From an uncultured Collinsella sp. (GTDB lineage Bacteria; Actinomycetota; Coriobacteriia; Coriobacteriales; Coriobacteriaceae), in assembly GCA_902496275.1 (NCBI GenBank), contig CABVAC010000012.1, forward strand, positions 1 to 44,985: a DNA stretch of 44,985 bases. Direction: 5' to 3'. Shown piece by piece: positions 34,802-42,693 of the stretch (its first letter is position 1; the number at the start of each line of letters is the position of its first letter). A program made the position numbers and the translations under genes. Below the pieces are notes generated by a model. It was not told where the DNA came from. It did no database searches and saw only the letters and a program-made list of their open reading frames with translations.

Positions 34802-35978
34802 ACGTCGCCCCCAATTCCCCGATAACTGCATCGGCGCCCGACGTGCGGAAAAGCTCGCGGCGCTCGGCGTCGAACACGACCGCGGCGATGTCGCATGCGC
34901 CCGCCGCGCGGCGGCGCAACCTGTCCTCGATTGCCGCAGCGAGCGAGGCGCGCGCAGCGTCCCCAACGCCGGCGGCCTCGATTACCTCGAGCGCCGCCGT
35001 GGTCGTGACGGACGACATGATCTCGCGCACGGTCTTCGCGCCCGCGCCGGCCATGGCCGCGTGGGCGGCCAGAATCTCCGCGCGGCAGTCGGCGATACGC
35101 GAATGGGTGTCCATGATGCCGCCCGCGACCTTCACCAACTTGCCGATGTGTCCCACAAGAAGGACATTGGTAAATCCCTCGCGAACGCAGCAGTCAATCG
35201 CATCGCCCACAAAGTTGGAGATGAAGACCACCGGCGCACCGTTTAGGTGGAAATGCCCCGAGATGAACTGCCCGCCGTAGTTGCCGGGCGTGAGCACGAC
35301 TCCGCGCCGCCCCATAGCCGCATGCTGCCGGATCTCGAGCTCGATGCTGTCGCGCAAGGCAGCGAGGCTGCGCGGCTCGACGATGCCCGTCGTGCCCAGG
35401 ATGGAGATGCCGCCCTCTATCCCCAGATGCGGGTTGAAGGTCTTTTTGGCAAGGGCAACACCCTCGGGTACCGAAATCGTCACAGCAATATTTCCAGAAA
35501 AGCCGTGCGCGGCGCACACCTCGCGCACCGCCGAAGTGATCATCGCGCGCGGCGTCGCGTTGATGGCGGCCGCCCCCACCGGCTGCTCGAGCCCGGGCAA
35601 TGTCACGCGCCCCACGCCCACGCCGCCATCGACGGAAACTTCCGATTCGCGCGCGGGCACGTCCTTGCTGCCCGCAGCACCCGTGCCCGACCCCGCATGT
35701 TCCACGTGCGCGTACACGAGTACGCCGTCAGTCACATCGGCATCGTCGCCTGCGTCCTTTCGCACGGCGCACTGGGCGCACCCCTCGCCGATGCATGCGT
35801 CGACCACGTTCGCCTCGACGGGCAGCCCGCCGGGGGTGACGATCGACACGCGGCCGACGGGCTTTCGTGACAAAAGCATCTCGCAGGCCGCCTTCGCCGC
35901 GAGCGCGGCGCAGCTCCCCGTGGTGTAGCCGCAGCGCAGGCGGGTCGTCCCGGTATATATGTAGTGCTCGAAGGCCAC
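34794..35978 (-). CDS. cbiD: Cobalt-precorrin-5B C1-methyltransferase
   Basis: 394 residues. It methylates C1, and is specific to the anaerobic pathway. The hallmark LRCGYTTGSCAALAAKAA lies near the N-terminus; GIVEP, VLTPGNYGG and VLLVGHIGKLVKVAGGIMDTHS follow. The likely start is a GTG at 35978, one base after the cbiF stop, with a weak ribosome binding site; no in-frame ATG lies between it and the conserved core. Confidence 0.94.
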   Translation of the reverse strand: MAFEHYIYTGTTRLRCGYTTGSCAALAAKAACEMLLSRKPVGRVSIVTPGGLPVEANVVDACIGEGCAQCAVRKDAGDDADVTDGVLVYAHVEHAGSGTGAAGSKDVPARESEVSVDGGVGVGRVTLPGLEQPVGAAAINATPRAMITSAVREVCAAHGFSGNIAVTISVPEGVALAKKTFNPHLGIEGGISILGTTGIVEPRSLAALRDSIELEIRQHAAMGRRGVVLTPGNYGGQFISGHFHLNGAPVVFISNFVGDAIDCCVREGFTNVLLVGHIGKLVKVAGGIMDTHSRIADCRAEILAAHAAMAGAGAKTVREIMSSVTTTAALEVIEAAGVGDAARASLAAAIEDRLRRRAAGACDIAAVVFDAERRELFRTSGADAVIGELGATYE

Positions 35979-35979
35979 G

Positions 35980-36771
35980 CTAGCTGCTCGCCTTCCGATA
36001 CCCCGTGGCAAACGAAGGGTCGTAAAGCTTGCTGCGCTCGTACGACTCTGCTTGCGCGCCGTTGTGCGCAAGCCCGCCGCGAGCTCCGAGCACGCGGCCC
36101 ACCACCACGAGCGCCGTGCGGTCGATGCCCTCTCGCGCGCCCGCATCGGCGAGCGTGCCCACTGTGCAGCGCACCACGCGCTCCTCAGGCCAGGTCGCCT
36201 TGTACACGAGCGCCGCCGGCTCATCGGAGCTGCGGCCCGCGGCCAAAAGCTCGGCGGAAAGCTCGGCGAGCATACCCGAGCTCAGGAAGATGACCATAGT
36301 CGAGCCGCTTTCCGCCATGGCGCGCATGCCCTCGCCCGCGGGCATGGGGGTGCGTCCGGAAAGCCGCGTGATCACGACCGACTGGCTGATTCCCGGCAGC
36401 GTGTATTCCTGGCGAAGCGCCGCCGCGGCACCGCAAAAGCTCGACACGCCGGGCACCACCTCGTAGTCCACGCCGCGCGCGTCGAGCGCGTCCATCTGCT
36501 CCTGGATGGCGCCGTACAGGCACGGGTCGCCCGTGTGCAGGCGCACCACTTCCTCGCCCCGCGCATCTGCCGCGCACATCACGTCGAGCACTTCCTCCAA
36601 GGTCATATGCGCGCTGTCGTAGACGATGCAGGATTCCTTGCACTCAGCGAGCAGCTCGGGGTTCACAAGGCTTCCCGCCCAAACGACCACGTCGGCCGCG
36701 CGCAGAAGGCGCGCCCCGCGCAGCGTGATAAGGTCGGCGGCGCCCGAGCCTGCGCCAACGATATGAATCAT
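35980..36771 (-). CDS. cbiF: Cobalt-precorrin-4 C11-methyltransferase
   Basis: 263 residues. A tetrapyrrole methylase methylating C11. MIHIVGAGSGAADLITLRG, VVVWAGSLVNPELL, RLHTGDPCLYGAI and VVPGVSSFCGAAAAL identify CbiF/CobM; the AGSLV segment separates it from CbiL. It is the first gene of the minus-strand operon. A strong purine-rich site (gggaagg) lies about 8 bases before the ATG, preferred over an upstream start that has no similarity support. Confidence 0.94.
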   Translation of the reverse strand: MIHIVGAGSGAADLITLRGARLLRAADVVVWAGSLVNPELLAECKESCIVYDSAHMTLEEVLDVMCAADARGEEVVRLHTGDPCLYGAIQEQMDALDARGVDYEVVPGVSSFCGAAAALRQEYTLPGISQSVVITRLSGRTPMPAGEGMRAMAESGSTMVIFLSSGMLAELSAELLAAGRSSDEPAALVYKATWPEERVVRCTVGTLADAGAREGIDRTALVVVGRVLGARGGLAHNGAQAESYERSKLYDPSFATGYRKASS

Positions 36772-36935
36772 CCGAGCCTTCCCTTCCCGTTTCTCATCGC
36801 AACCGTTTACGCCGCCATTTGCGCAGCGGGCAAAACACGGCGCCCGCAGCGGCAATCGGCGCAAATACGCAGGCAGGAGGCGCAATGCCGCCCGCCCTGG
36901 CTTTGACACGTTCACAAGTGCCCACTATCATAGTA
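36772..36935 (-). promoter_or_regulatory. Leader and candidate promoter of the minus-strand cob operon
   Basis: About 165 bases ahead of cbiF without a gene. On the minus strand a tatgat box (plus 36927-36932) could be the -10, but no good -35 is seen. The leader can fold a nested stem: ttgcgc/gcgcaa (plus 36819-36824 and 36859-36864) enclosing gcgggc/gcccgc (36826-36831 and 36842-36847). I find no complete cobalamin-riboswitch core in this orientation, so control of this operon is open. Confidence 0.4.
36903..36931 (+). promoter_or_regulatory. Promoter of the cbiK-transporter operon
   Basis: ttgaca (36903-36908) is a perfect -35 box and tatcat (36926-36931) differs from the -10 consensus at one base, with the optimal 17-base spacing. 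Transcription would start near 36938 and run through the riboswitch. The 11-base palindrome actatcatagt (36924-36934) covers the -10 box. Confidence 0.75.
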
Positions 36936-36999
36936 AAAGTTTCGGCAACGAGCATATGACAATCGGATAAAAGGAAATGACCGGCGCGGCGCCCGCACA

Positions 37000-37130
37000 G
37001 CCCGCGCTGGCTTGCGGAGGGAACCAGGTGGGAATCCTGGGCAAGGGACATTACTGTGTAGGACGCGCAGGCGAACCGTCTCGCGCCCCAAGCCAGACTG
37101 CTTCGCCTTTTCCTCACGGCATCGCCGTGG
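37000..37130 (+). ncRNA. Cobalamin riboswitch
   Basis: The core reads gggaaccaggtgggaatcc then gggacattactgtg, matching the conserved ligand-binding segments of the B12 riboswitch. The B12-box region aagccag (37090-37096) pairs perfectly with ctggctt (37007-37013), closing the central junction. A hairpin cacggc-atc-gccgtg (37115-37129) follows. It lies downstream of the promoter at 36903 and 100 bases before the cbiK start. High cobalamin is expected to shut off cbiK and the transporter genes. Confidence 0.88.
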
Positions 37131-37145
37131 CGTTAGCTCCTTGTG

Positions 37146-37172
37146 AACCCCGAGGGGCGCGCTTTTCTTTCG
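37146..37172 (+). terminator. Possible riboswitch expression platform
   Basis: A GC-rich block (ccccgaggggcgcgc) followed by ttttcttt lies between the aptamer and the cbiK ribosome binding site. It could be a ligand-dependent terminator, but the stem is short and control at the level of translation is equally possible. Confidence 0.35.
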
Positions 37173-37229
37173 CTTGTGCCGACAAGCAACTGTCGCCGGG
37201 GGACCGGCAAACCGAGGAAAGGAAAAACC

Positions 37230-38156
37230 ATGTCCGACCAGATGTCACGCCGCGGCTTCATGGGCGCCGCAGCAACCGGAGCCTTCGCGCTCGCCGGAGT
37301 CGCGCTCGCGGGCTGCTCCAACACCTCCGCGAGTTCCGAGAAATCGAGTGAAAAGGAGAAGGCCGTGAAGCCGGTCATCCTCGTCACGAGCTTCGGCACG
37401 AGCTACAACGACTCGCGCCACATCACCATCGGCGCCATCGAAGACGCTATCCGCGAGAAGTACTGGCAGGACTACGACATCCGCCGCGCCTTCACCGCGC
37501 AGATCATCATCGACAAGCTGAAGAAGCGCGACGGCATCACGATCGACAACATGACCGAGGCGCTCGACCGCTGCGTGGAAGACGGCGTGAAGGAAATTGT
37601 CGTGCAGCCGACGCATCTCATGGCTGGCCTGGAATACGCCGACGTGAAAGACGAGCTCGACAAGTACGCCGACAAGTTCGACAAGATCTCGCTCGGCGAC
37701 CCGCTGCTCACCTCCGACGACGACTACAAGAAGGTGGCCGCAGCCATTAAGGAGAACATGGCGTCCTTCGACGACGGCAAGACGGCGCTGTGCCTCATGG
37801 GCCACGGCACCGAAGCCGATTCCAACGCCGACTATGCCAAGATGCAGGAAGTGTTCAAGAACGAGGGCTTGACGCAGTTCTTCGTCGGCACCGTCGAGGC
37901 TGAGCCGACCTGCGAGGATGTTATCGCCGCCGCGAGCGCCGCAGGGTACAAGAAGGCCGTGCTCGCGCCGTTCATGGTGGTCGCGGGCGACCACGCGAAC
38001 AACGACATGGCAGACGAGACCGACCCCGACAGCTGGGCTGCAAAGTTCATGGCCGCTGGCTTCGAAGTGACGTGCCTGCTCCAGGGTCTGGGACAGAACG
38101 CCGCGGTCGACGACATCTACGTCTCGCACGTGGACGACGCCATCGCCAAGCTGTAA
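37230..38156 (+). CDS. cbiK: Exported CbiK-type sirohydrochlorin cobaltochelatase
   Basis: 308 residues. CbiK inserts Co2+ into sirohydrochlorin, the entry step of the anaerobic corrin pathway. The mature part opens PVILVTSFGTSYNDSR and holds MGHGTE with H192 and AGDHANND with H255, spaced like the metal-binding histidines of CbiK. Unlike the usual cytosolic enzyme, it begins with a twin-arginine motif (SRRGF, Arg 7-8), a hydrophobic run and a lipobox (LAGC, Cys29), so it should be exported folded and lipid-anchored outside the membrane. Periplasmic CbiK is known in Desulfovibrio. The ATG at 37230 has gaggaaagg upstream. First gene of a riboswitch-controlled operon with a transporter. A role in iron/heme handling is an alternative. 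Confidence 0.88.
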   Translation: MSDQMSRRGFMGAAATGAFALAGVALAGCSNTSASSEKSSEKEKAVKPVILVTSFGTSYNDSRHITIGAIEDAIREKYWQDYDIRRAFTAQIIIDKLKKRDGITIDNMTEALDRCVEDGVKEIVVQPTHLMAGLEYADVKDELDKYADKFDKISLGDPLLTSDDDYKKVAAAIKENMASFDDGKTALCLMGHGTEADSNADYAKMQEVFKNEGLTQFFVGTVEAEPTCEDVIAAASAAGYKKAVLAPFMVVAGDHANNDMADETDPDSWAAKFMAAGFEVTCLLQGLGQNAAVDDIYVSHVDDAIAKL

Positions 38157-38301
38157 ACTCGCCGCGCACGGGGGCGCCGGTCGCGTCCCCGTGCAACGGG
38201 CATGCGCCTTCCCCGACCGACGGCGCATGCCCGTTGCATTCGCATCCCGCCCGCCCACCGCACGGCGCGGGCGGTCGAAGCGATTGAAAGGAACCCCCTC
38301 C

Positions 38302-38835
38302 ATGTTGAAGAAAACCCTCGCCTTCGCCCTTTCGGCGGCGCTTTTCGCGTTCTCGCTCGCCGGCTGCGGCGGAAATTCAATCGACAGCGCAAAGGCAAGC
38401 GATGCCGATTCCCAGGAAAAAACCGAACAGGCGGCCGATGCGCCCGAGGACGCAAGCGCTGCCCCCATCACCGCCGACAAGGTGGCCGACGGCACCTATC
38501 CGATCACCGTAGATTCCAGCTCGAACATGTTCAGGATTGTGGACGCCCAGCTCATCGTGGAAAACGGCTCCATGCACTGCGTGATGACACTTTCCGGCAC
38601 GGGCTACGGCAAGCTCTTCATGGGCACGGGCGACGAGGCTGCCGCCGCGAGCGAGGCCGACTTCATCCCCTATGTGGAAAACGCGGAAGGCAAGTACACC
38701 TACGACGTGCCCGTTGATGCGCTCGACGAGGACACCGCCTGCGCCGCGTGGAGCATTAAAAGGGAGCAGTGGTACGACCGCACGCTCGTGTTCGAATCCG
38801 CCGGCGTCGATCTGCGCGCCGACGCACTGAAGTAA
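38302..38835 (+). CDS. Lipoprotein with NEAT-like beta domain
   Basis: 177 residues. The signal peptide ends in a lipobox (SLAGC, Cys22), so it is membrane-anchored outside the cell. After an acidic, Ala-rich linker (about 28-60) a single beta-rich domain follows, with features such as DGTYPITV, LIVENGSMHCVMTLSGTGYGKL and EQWYDRTLVFES. This pattern recalls NEAT/iron-transport-associated domains that bind heme, but the identification is by eye and uncertain. The ribosome binding site gaaagga precedes the ATG. It lies between cbiK and the substrate-binding protein, so a part in tetrapyrrole or corrinoid capture is inferred. Confidence 0.7.
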   Translation: MLKKTLAFALSAALFAFSLAGCGGNSIDSAKASDADSQEKTEQAADAPEDASAAPITADKVADGTYPITVDSSSNMFRIVDAQLIVENGSMHCVMTLSGTGYGKLFMGTGDEAAAASEADFIPYVENAEGKYTYDVPVDALDEDTACAAWSIKREQWYDRTLVFESAGVDLRADALK

Positions 38836-38839
38836 CGCC

Positions 38840-40411
38840 ATGCGGTCGATTCATCCCAAGGGGGAAAACAGGAAGCGCCACAGCATCGCGGCGCGCGCGA
38901 TTGTCTGCGTTCTCGTCGCCCTGCTCGCGCTTCCTTTCGCGGGGTGCAGTGCGAGCCCGAACGCGACCGGTGGCACGGCGGGCTCTCAGGAATACACTGT
39001 GAGCGTCTCGCTTTCCGGTGGGTCAGGGCGTGCAAGCATCGCCTCACCCACCACAATTGTGAAGGATGGCGACACCTACACCGCGACCATCACCTGGTCG
39101 AGTTCGAACTACGACAAAATGACCGTCAACGGCGTGGACTACGCGCCCGTAAACGACGGCGGCAACTCCACGTTCGAGATACCCGTCACGCTCGACGAGG
39201 ACATCGCCGTGTCGGCCGAGACCGTCGCCATGTCGACGCCGCACACAATCGACTACACGCTCCACTTCGACTCATCCACCATGAAGGAGAAATCGGGCGA
39301 CGAAGCAAGCGGCGGCTCCCCTGCGGGAACGGCTTCAAGCGCCGCGGCCGACTTCCACAACGCCGATTTGGGCTGCGGCTGGAAGCCGACGGGGACGCTT
39401 CAGCTTGAATACGCCGAGCACTTCACTGTCGACGAGTACGAAGGCGGCCTGCGGCTTATCTGCATTTCGAACGGGGAGCGCTTCCTCGTGGTGCCGCAAA
39501 ATGCAAAGGTACCTGATGGGTTGAGCTCCGACATCGCGGTCATAAGGCGCCCCGCCGACAAGGTGTACCTCGTGTCGTCGGCGACGATGTGCCTGGTCGA
39601 CGCGCTCGATGCGAACGACAATATCATTATGTCGGGCACGAAGGCCGACGATTGCTCGGTCGCGGGCTTCAAAAGCGCGCTCGAAAGTGGGGCGATCGCC
39701 TACGGCGGCAAGTACAGCGCGCCCGACTACGAGCGAATATCGGCCTCGGGCTGCACGCTCGCCATCGAGAACACCATGATCAACCACACGCCCGATGTGA
39801 AGGAAAAGCTGCAGAAGCTCGGGCTCGTCGTGCTCACCGAACAGTCGTCGAGCGAGCCCGAAGCACTCGGGCGCGTCGAGTGGATTAAGCTTTTCGGCGT
39901 CCTGTTCGACAAGGAAGACGAGGCCGCACACCTGTTCAACGAGCAGAAGGCCCGCGTCGAGCAAACGTCGAGGCTCGCGTCGTCAGGTAAAACCGTGGCG
40001 TATTTCTACATTAACTCGAACGGGGCCGCCGTCACGCGGCGGGCGGGCGACTACGCGGCGCAGATGATCGAGCTTGCAGGCGGCAGCTACGCGCTCGATG
40101 ACGCGCAGACGGCGTCGACGTCAGGTTCGTCAGTAACGCTCGAAATGGAGCGCTTCTACGCGACGGCGAAGGATGCCGACATCATCGTCTACAACGGCAC
40201 CATCGACGAATCGGTTGCCACCTTGAAAGACTTCGTAGGCAAAAACGCGCTATTGTCGCAGTTCAAAGCCGTGAAGAACGGCAACGTCTGGGTCACAAGC
40301 GCCGACATGTACCAGCAGATGACTTCTACCGCCGACATTATCGACGAGCTGCATGGGGCGTTCACCGGCGATGACGCGAGCGACTTCCATTATCTGAGGA
40401 AGCTTGGCTAG
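38840..40411 (+). CDS. BtuF/FepB-type ABC substrate-binding lipoprotein with N-terminal beta domain
   Basis: 523 residues. Signal peptide with a lipobox (PFAGC, Cys36). Residues about 48-145 form a beta-rich domain (SGRASIASPTTIVKDGDTYTAT, YDKMTVNGVDY) resembling NEAT-type modules; a Gly/Ser/Ala-rich linker leads to a periplasmic-binding-protein domain (about 170-523) of the type that binds siderophores, heme or cobalamin. The start is four bases after the preceding stop. Permease and ATPase genes follow. The riboswitch upstream suggests a corrinoid or precursor; heme or cobalt-siderophore complexes cannot be excluded. Confidence 0.85.
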   Translation: MRSIHPKGENRKRHSIAARAIVCVLVALLALPFAGCSASPNATGGTAGSQEYTVSVSLSGGSGRASIASPTTIVKDGDTYTATITWSSSNYDKMTVNGVDYAPVNDGGNSTFEIPVTLDEDIAVSAETVAMSTPHTIDYTLHFDSSTMKEKSGDEASGGSPAGTASSAAADFHNADLGCGWKPTGTLQLEYAEHFTVDEYEGGLRLICISNGERFLVVPQNAKVPDGLSSDIAVIRRPADKVYLVSSATMCLVDALDANDNIIMSGTKADDCSVAGFKSALESGAIAYGGKYSAPDYERISASGCTLAIENTMINHTPDVKEKLQKLGLVVLTEQSSSEPEALGRVEWIKLFGVLFDKEDEAAHLFNEQKARVEQTSRLASSGKTVAYFYINSNGAAVTRRAGDYAAQMIELAGGSYALDDAQTASTSGSSVTLEMERFYATAKDADIIVYNGTIDESVATLKDFVGKNALLSQFKAVKNGNVWVTSADMYQQMTSTADIIDELHGAFTGDDASDFHYLRKLG

Positions 40412-40415
40412 CGTC

Positions 40416-41456
40416 ATGAGAAGCCGGCTTTCCATGACATACGACGAATCGGGGCGCGCCGCGCGGTGTCGCGTCGTGACGGCGCTGCTCGCTGTTGCCC
40501 TCATCGTGCTCGTCGGGGCCAACCTGTGCATCGGGAGCGTGCTCGTGCCCGCAGACCACATCCCCGGTATCCTTTCGGGCGGCGCGGCCAATTCCATGGA
40601 AAGCCAAGTCATCTGGGAGATTCGCCTGCCGCGTGTGCTTTCAGCCGTGCTTCTCGGCGGGGCGCTTTCCCTCTCCGGGTTCCTGCTGCAGACGTTTTTC
40701 AACAACCCCATCGCCGACCCGTTCATCTTGGGCGTCTCCTCGGGCGCAAAGTTCGTCGTCGCGCTTACGATGATCGTACTTCTGGGCGCGAACCAGGCCA
40801 TGTCCTCGCCGGCCATGGTGGTCGCAGCGTTTCTGGGCTCGCTTATCACCATCGGCTTCGTGCTCCTCATCGCACGGCGCATAAGTTCCATGGCCATGCT
40901 CATCGTGGCGGGCGTCATGGTGGGATACATCTGCTCGGCGGCGACGAACTTCCTCATCGCCTTCGCCGACGACCAGTCCATCGTGAACCTGCACAACTGG
41001 TCTTTGGGTAGCTTCTCGGGTTCAAGCTGGGACGACGTCGCGGTCATCGCGGTCGTGGTGATCACCGTGAGCGCATGCGTATTCGCAATATCGAAGCCCC
41101 TTTCCGCCTTCCAGCTGGGAGAAGCCTACGCGAAAAGCGTCGGCGTGAACGTCGCACGCTTCCGCATGGTGCTCGTCCTTCTAGCGAGCATGCTCTCCGC
41201 CTGCGTGACCGCGTTCGCTGGTCCGGTGTCGTTCGTAGGCATCGCGGTTCCACATCTCGTGAAGTCGGCGCTGAAGTCGTCGAAGCCCATCAGCGTGATT
41301 CCTGCGTGCTTCTTGGGAGGCGCCATCTTCTGCGCGGGCTGCGATTTGATCGCGCGCACGCTGTTCTCTCCCGTCGAGCTTTCCATCAGCGCCGTCACCG
41401 CCATCTTCGGCGCGCCGGTGGTTATCGCGCTCATGCTGAAGAAGCGGGTGAGGTAG
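40416..41456 (+). CDS. BtuC/FecCD-family ABC transporter permease
   Basis: About 346 residues with roughly ten membrane helices. IRLPRVLSAVLLGGALSLSG, FNNPIADPFILGVSSGAKF and FAGPVSFVGIAVPHLVK are hallmarks of the BtuC/FecCD family that imports cobalamin, heme and siderophores. The ATG at 40416 is chosen; a TTG at 40404 sits closer to the gaggaa sequence and overlaps the preceding gene, so it remains possible. The stop is immediately followed by the ATPase start. Confidence 0.92.
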   Translation: MRSRLSMTYDESGRAARCRVVTALLAVALIVLVGANLCIGSVLVPADHIPGILSGGAANSMESQVIWEIRLPRVLSAVLLGGALSLSGFLLQTFFNNPIADPFILGVSSGAKFVVALTMIVLLGANQAMSSPAMVVAAFLGSLITIGFVLLIARRISSMAMLIVAGVMVGYICSAATNFLIAFADDQSIVNLHNWSLGSFSGSSWDDVAVIAVVVITVSACVFAISKPLSAFQLGEAYAKSVGVNVARFRMVLVLLASMLSACVTAFAGPVSFVGIAVPHLVKSALKSSKPISVIPACFLGGAIFCAGCDLIARTLFSPVELSISAVTAIFGAPVVIALMLKKRVR

Positions 41457-42677
41457 ATGGGGGAATTCATGCCGCGGCCCAAAACGCTCGGAGGGGAGTC
41501 GAACCTCGAAACCCCGGTAAAAACGCAGGCTGACGGAGCGCCGCTTTTCCGCATAAGCGACCTGTCGGCGGGCTACGACAAGAAGGTCGTAGTCGAAGGC
41601 GTCGAGCTGGAGGTTCGCGCGGGCGACGTCGTGGCGCTCATCGGGCCGAACGGCTCGGGCAAGTCGACCATCTTGAAAACCATTACACGTCATCTGGCAC
41701 CGCTTGCCGGCGCGGTCGAGCTCGACGGGCGGGAGATTTCCCGATGGAAGACGGCGGAGTTCGCAAGGAACCTTGCCGTTATGCTGACAGATCGCCCCCG
41801 GACCGAGCTCCTCACCTGCCGCGATATCGTAGAGGCGGGAAGGCATCCCTACACCGGGCGAATGGGCACACTCACGCCCGACGACCATAATCGGGTCGAC
41901 GAGGCCATGAAAACCGCACATGTGGAAAAGCTTGCCGAGCGCGACTTCATGCAGATAAGCGACGGGCAACGCCAGCGCGTCATGCTCGCACGCGCCATCG
42001 CGCAGGATCCGCGCGTGCTCGTGCTCGACGAGCCCACGTCGTATCTCGATATCCGCTACCAGATCGACCTGCTGCGAATACTTCGCCACCTTGCGAAATC
42101 GCGGAATGTTGCTGTCATCATGTCCATCCACGAACTCGAGCTCGCGCAGAAAAGCGCCGACAAGGTGATTTGCGTGAAGGACGGCCGGGTCTTCCGCGCC
42201 GGCGCACCCGAGGACATATTCACGCGCGAGACGATTGGCGAGCTCTACGGCCTGCAACATGGCACCTTCAACGAGCGCTTCGGCAGCGTGGAAATTGGGC
42301 GCCCGCACGGCGATGCGCACACGTTCGTCATCGCCGGCGCAGGTACGGGGTCGGCTGTGTTTCGCCAGCTCATCCGGCAGGGCAAGGCGTTCTACGCGGG
42401 CGTTCTGCACGAAGGGGACATCGACTGCGAGCTCGCGCGCGACCTGGCGACGGAATGCGTGGCCGAGCGCGCCTTCGAGCCGATCGGGGATAAAACCATA
42501 GCCCGCGCCAAAGAGCTCCTCGTCCACTGCACGCGCCTTATCGTGTGCCCCGCCGCCTTCGGCACCATAAACGCCCGCAACGCAGAGCTCGTCGAGTTCG
42601 CACGCTCGCATGGTATCGAGGTCATGCGAGCGTGCGAAGGCGCATCGGAGGATTCCCAATTGGAGTGGGAAGGATAA
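41457..42677 (+). CDS. BtuD/FecE-type ABC ATPase with C-terminal extension
   Basis: 406 residues. The ATPase domain (about 30-275) has Walker A GPNGSGKST, signature ISDGQRQR, Walker B VLVLDEPTSYLD and the switch His in SIHELE. It powers the BtuC-like permease. Residues about 280-406 form an additional domain (FVIAGAGTGSAVFRQLIRQG, AGVLHEGDIDCELA, LIVCPAAFGTINARNAELVEF) with a Rossmann-like look; similar extensions occur in some anaerobe transporters, with unknown role. A second ATG at 41469 with ggggga 5 bases upstream is an alternative start. It is the last gene of the operon; a weak hairpin and seven Ts (42685-42691) follow. Confidence 0.9.
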   Translation: MGEFMPRPKTLGGESNLETPVKTQADGAPLFRISDLSAGYDKKVVVEGVELEVRAGDVVALIGPNGSGKSTILKTITRHLAPLAGAVELDGREISRWKTAEFARNLAVMLTDRPRTELLTCRDIVEAGRHPYTGRMGTLTPDDHNRVDEAMKTAHVEKLAERDFMQISDGQRQRVMLARAIAQDPRVLVLDEPTSYLDIRYQIDLLRILRHLAKSRNVAVIMSIHELELAQKSADKVICVKDGRVFRAGAPEDIFTRETIGELYGLQHGTFNERFGSVEIGRPHGDAHTFVIAGAGTGSAVFRQLIRQGKAFYAGVLHEGDIDCELARDLATECVAERAFEPIGDKTIARAKELLVHCTRLIVCPAAFGTINARNAELVEFARSHGIEVMRACEGASEDSQLEWEG

Positions 42678-42693
42678 ACTGGACTTTTTTTAA

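Noticed and set aside
33038..34825. 595-residue plus-strand frame opposite cbiG and cbiL
   Set aside because: Arg/His-rich shadow of two clear cobalamin genes; high GC makes long antisense frames common here.
36841..36915. B12-box-like string aaagccagg on the minus strand ahead of cbiF
   Set aside because: No matching upstream riboswitch core or pairing segment was found in that orientation, so I do not call a second riboswitch.
37143..37229. Upstream ATG for cbiK giving 29 more residues
   Set aside because: It would bury the signal peptide and lie within the riboswitch platform; the ATG at 37230 has a strong ribosome binding site.
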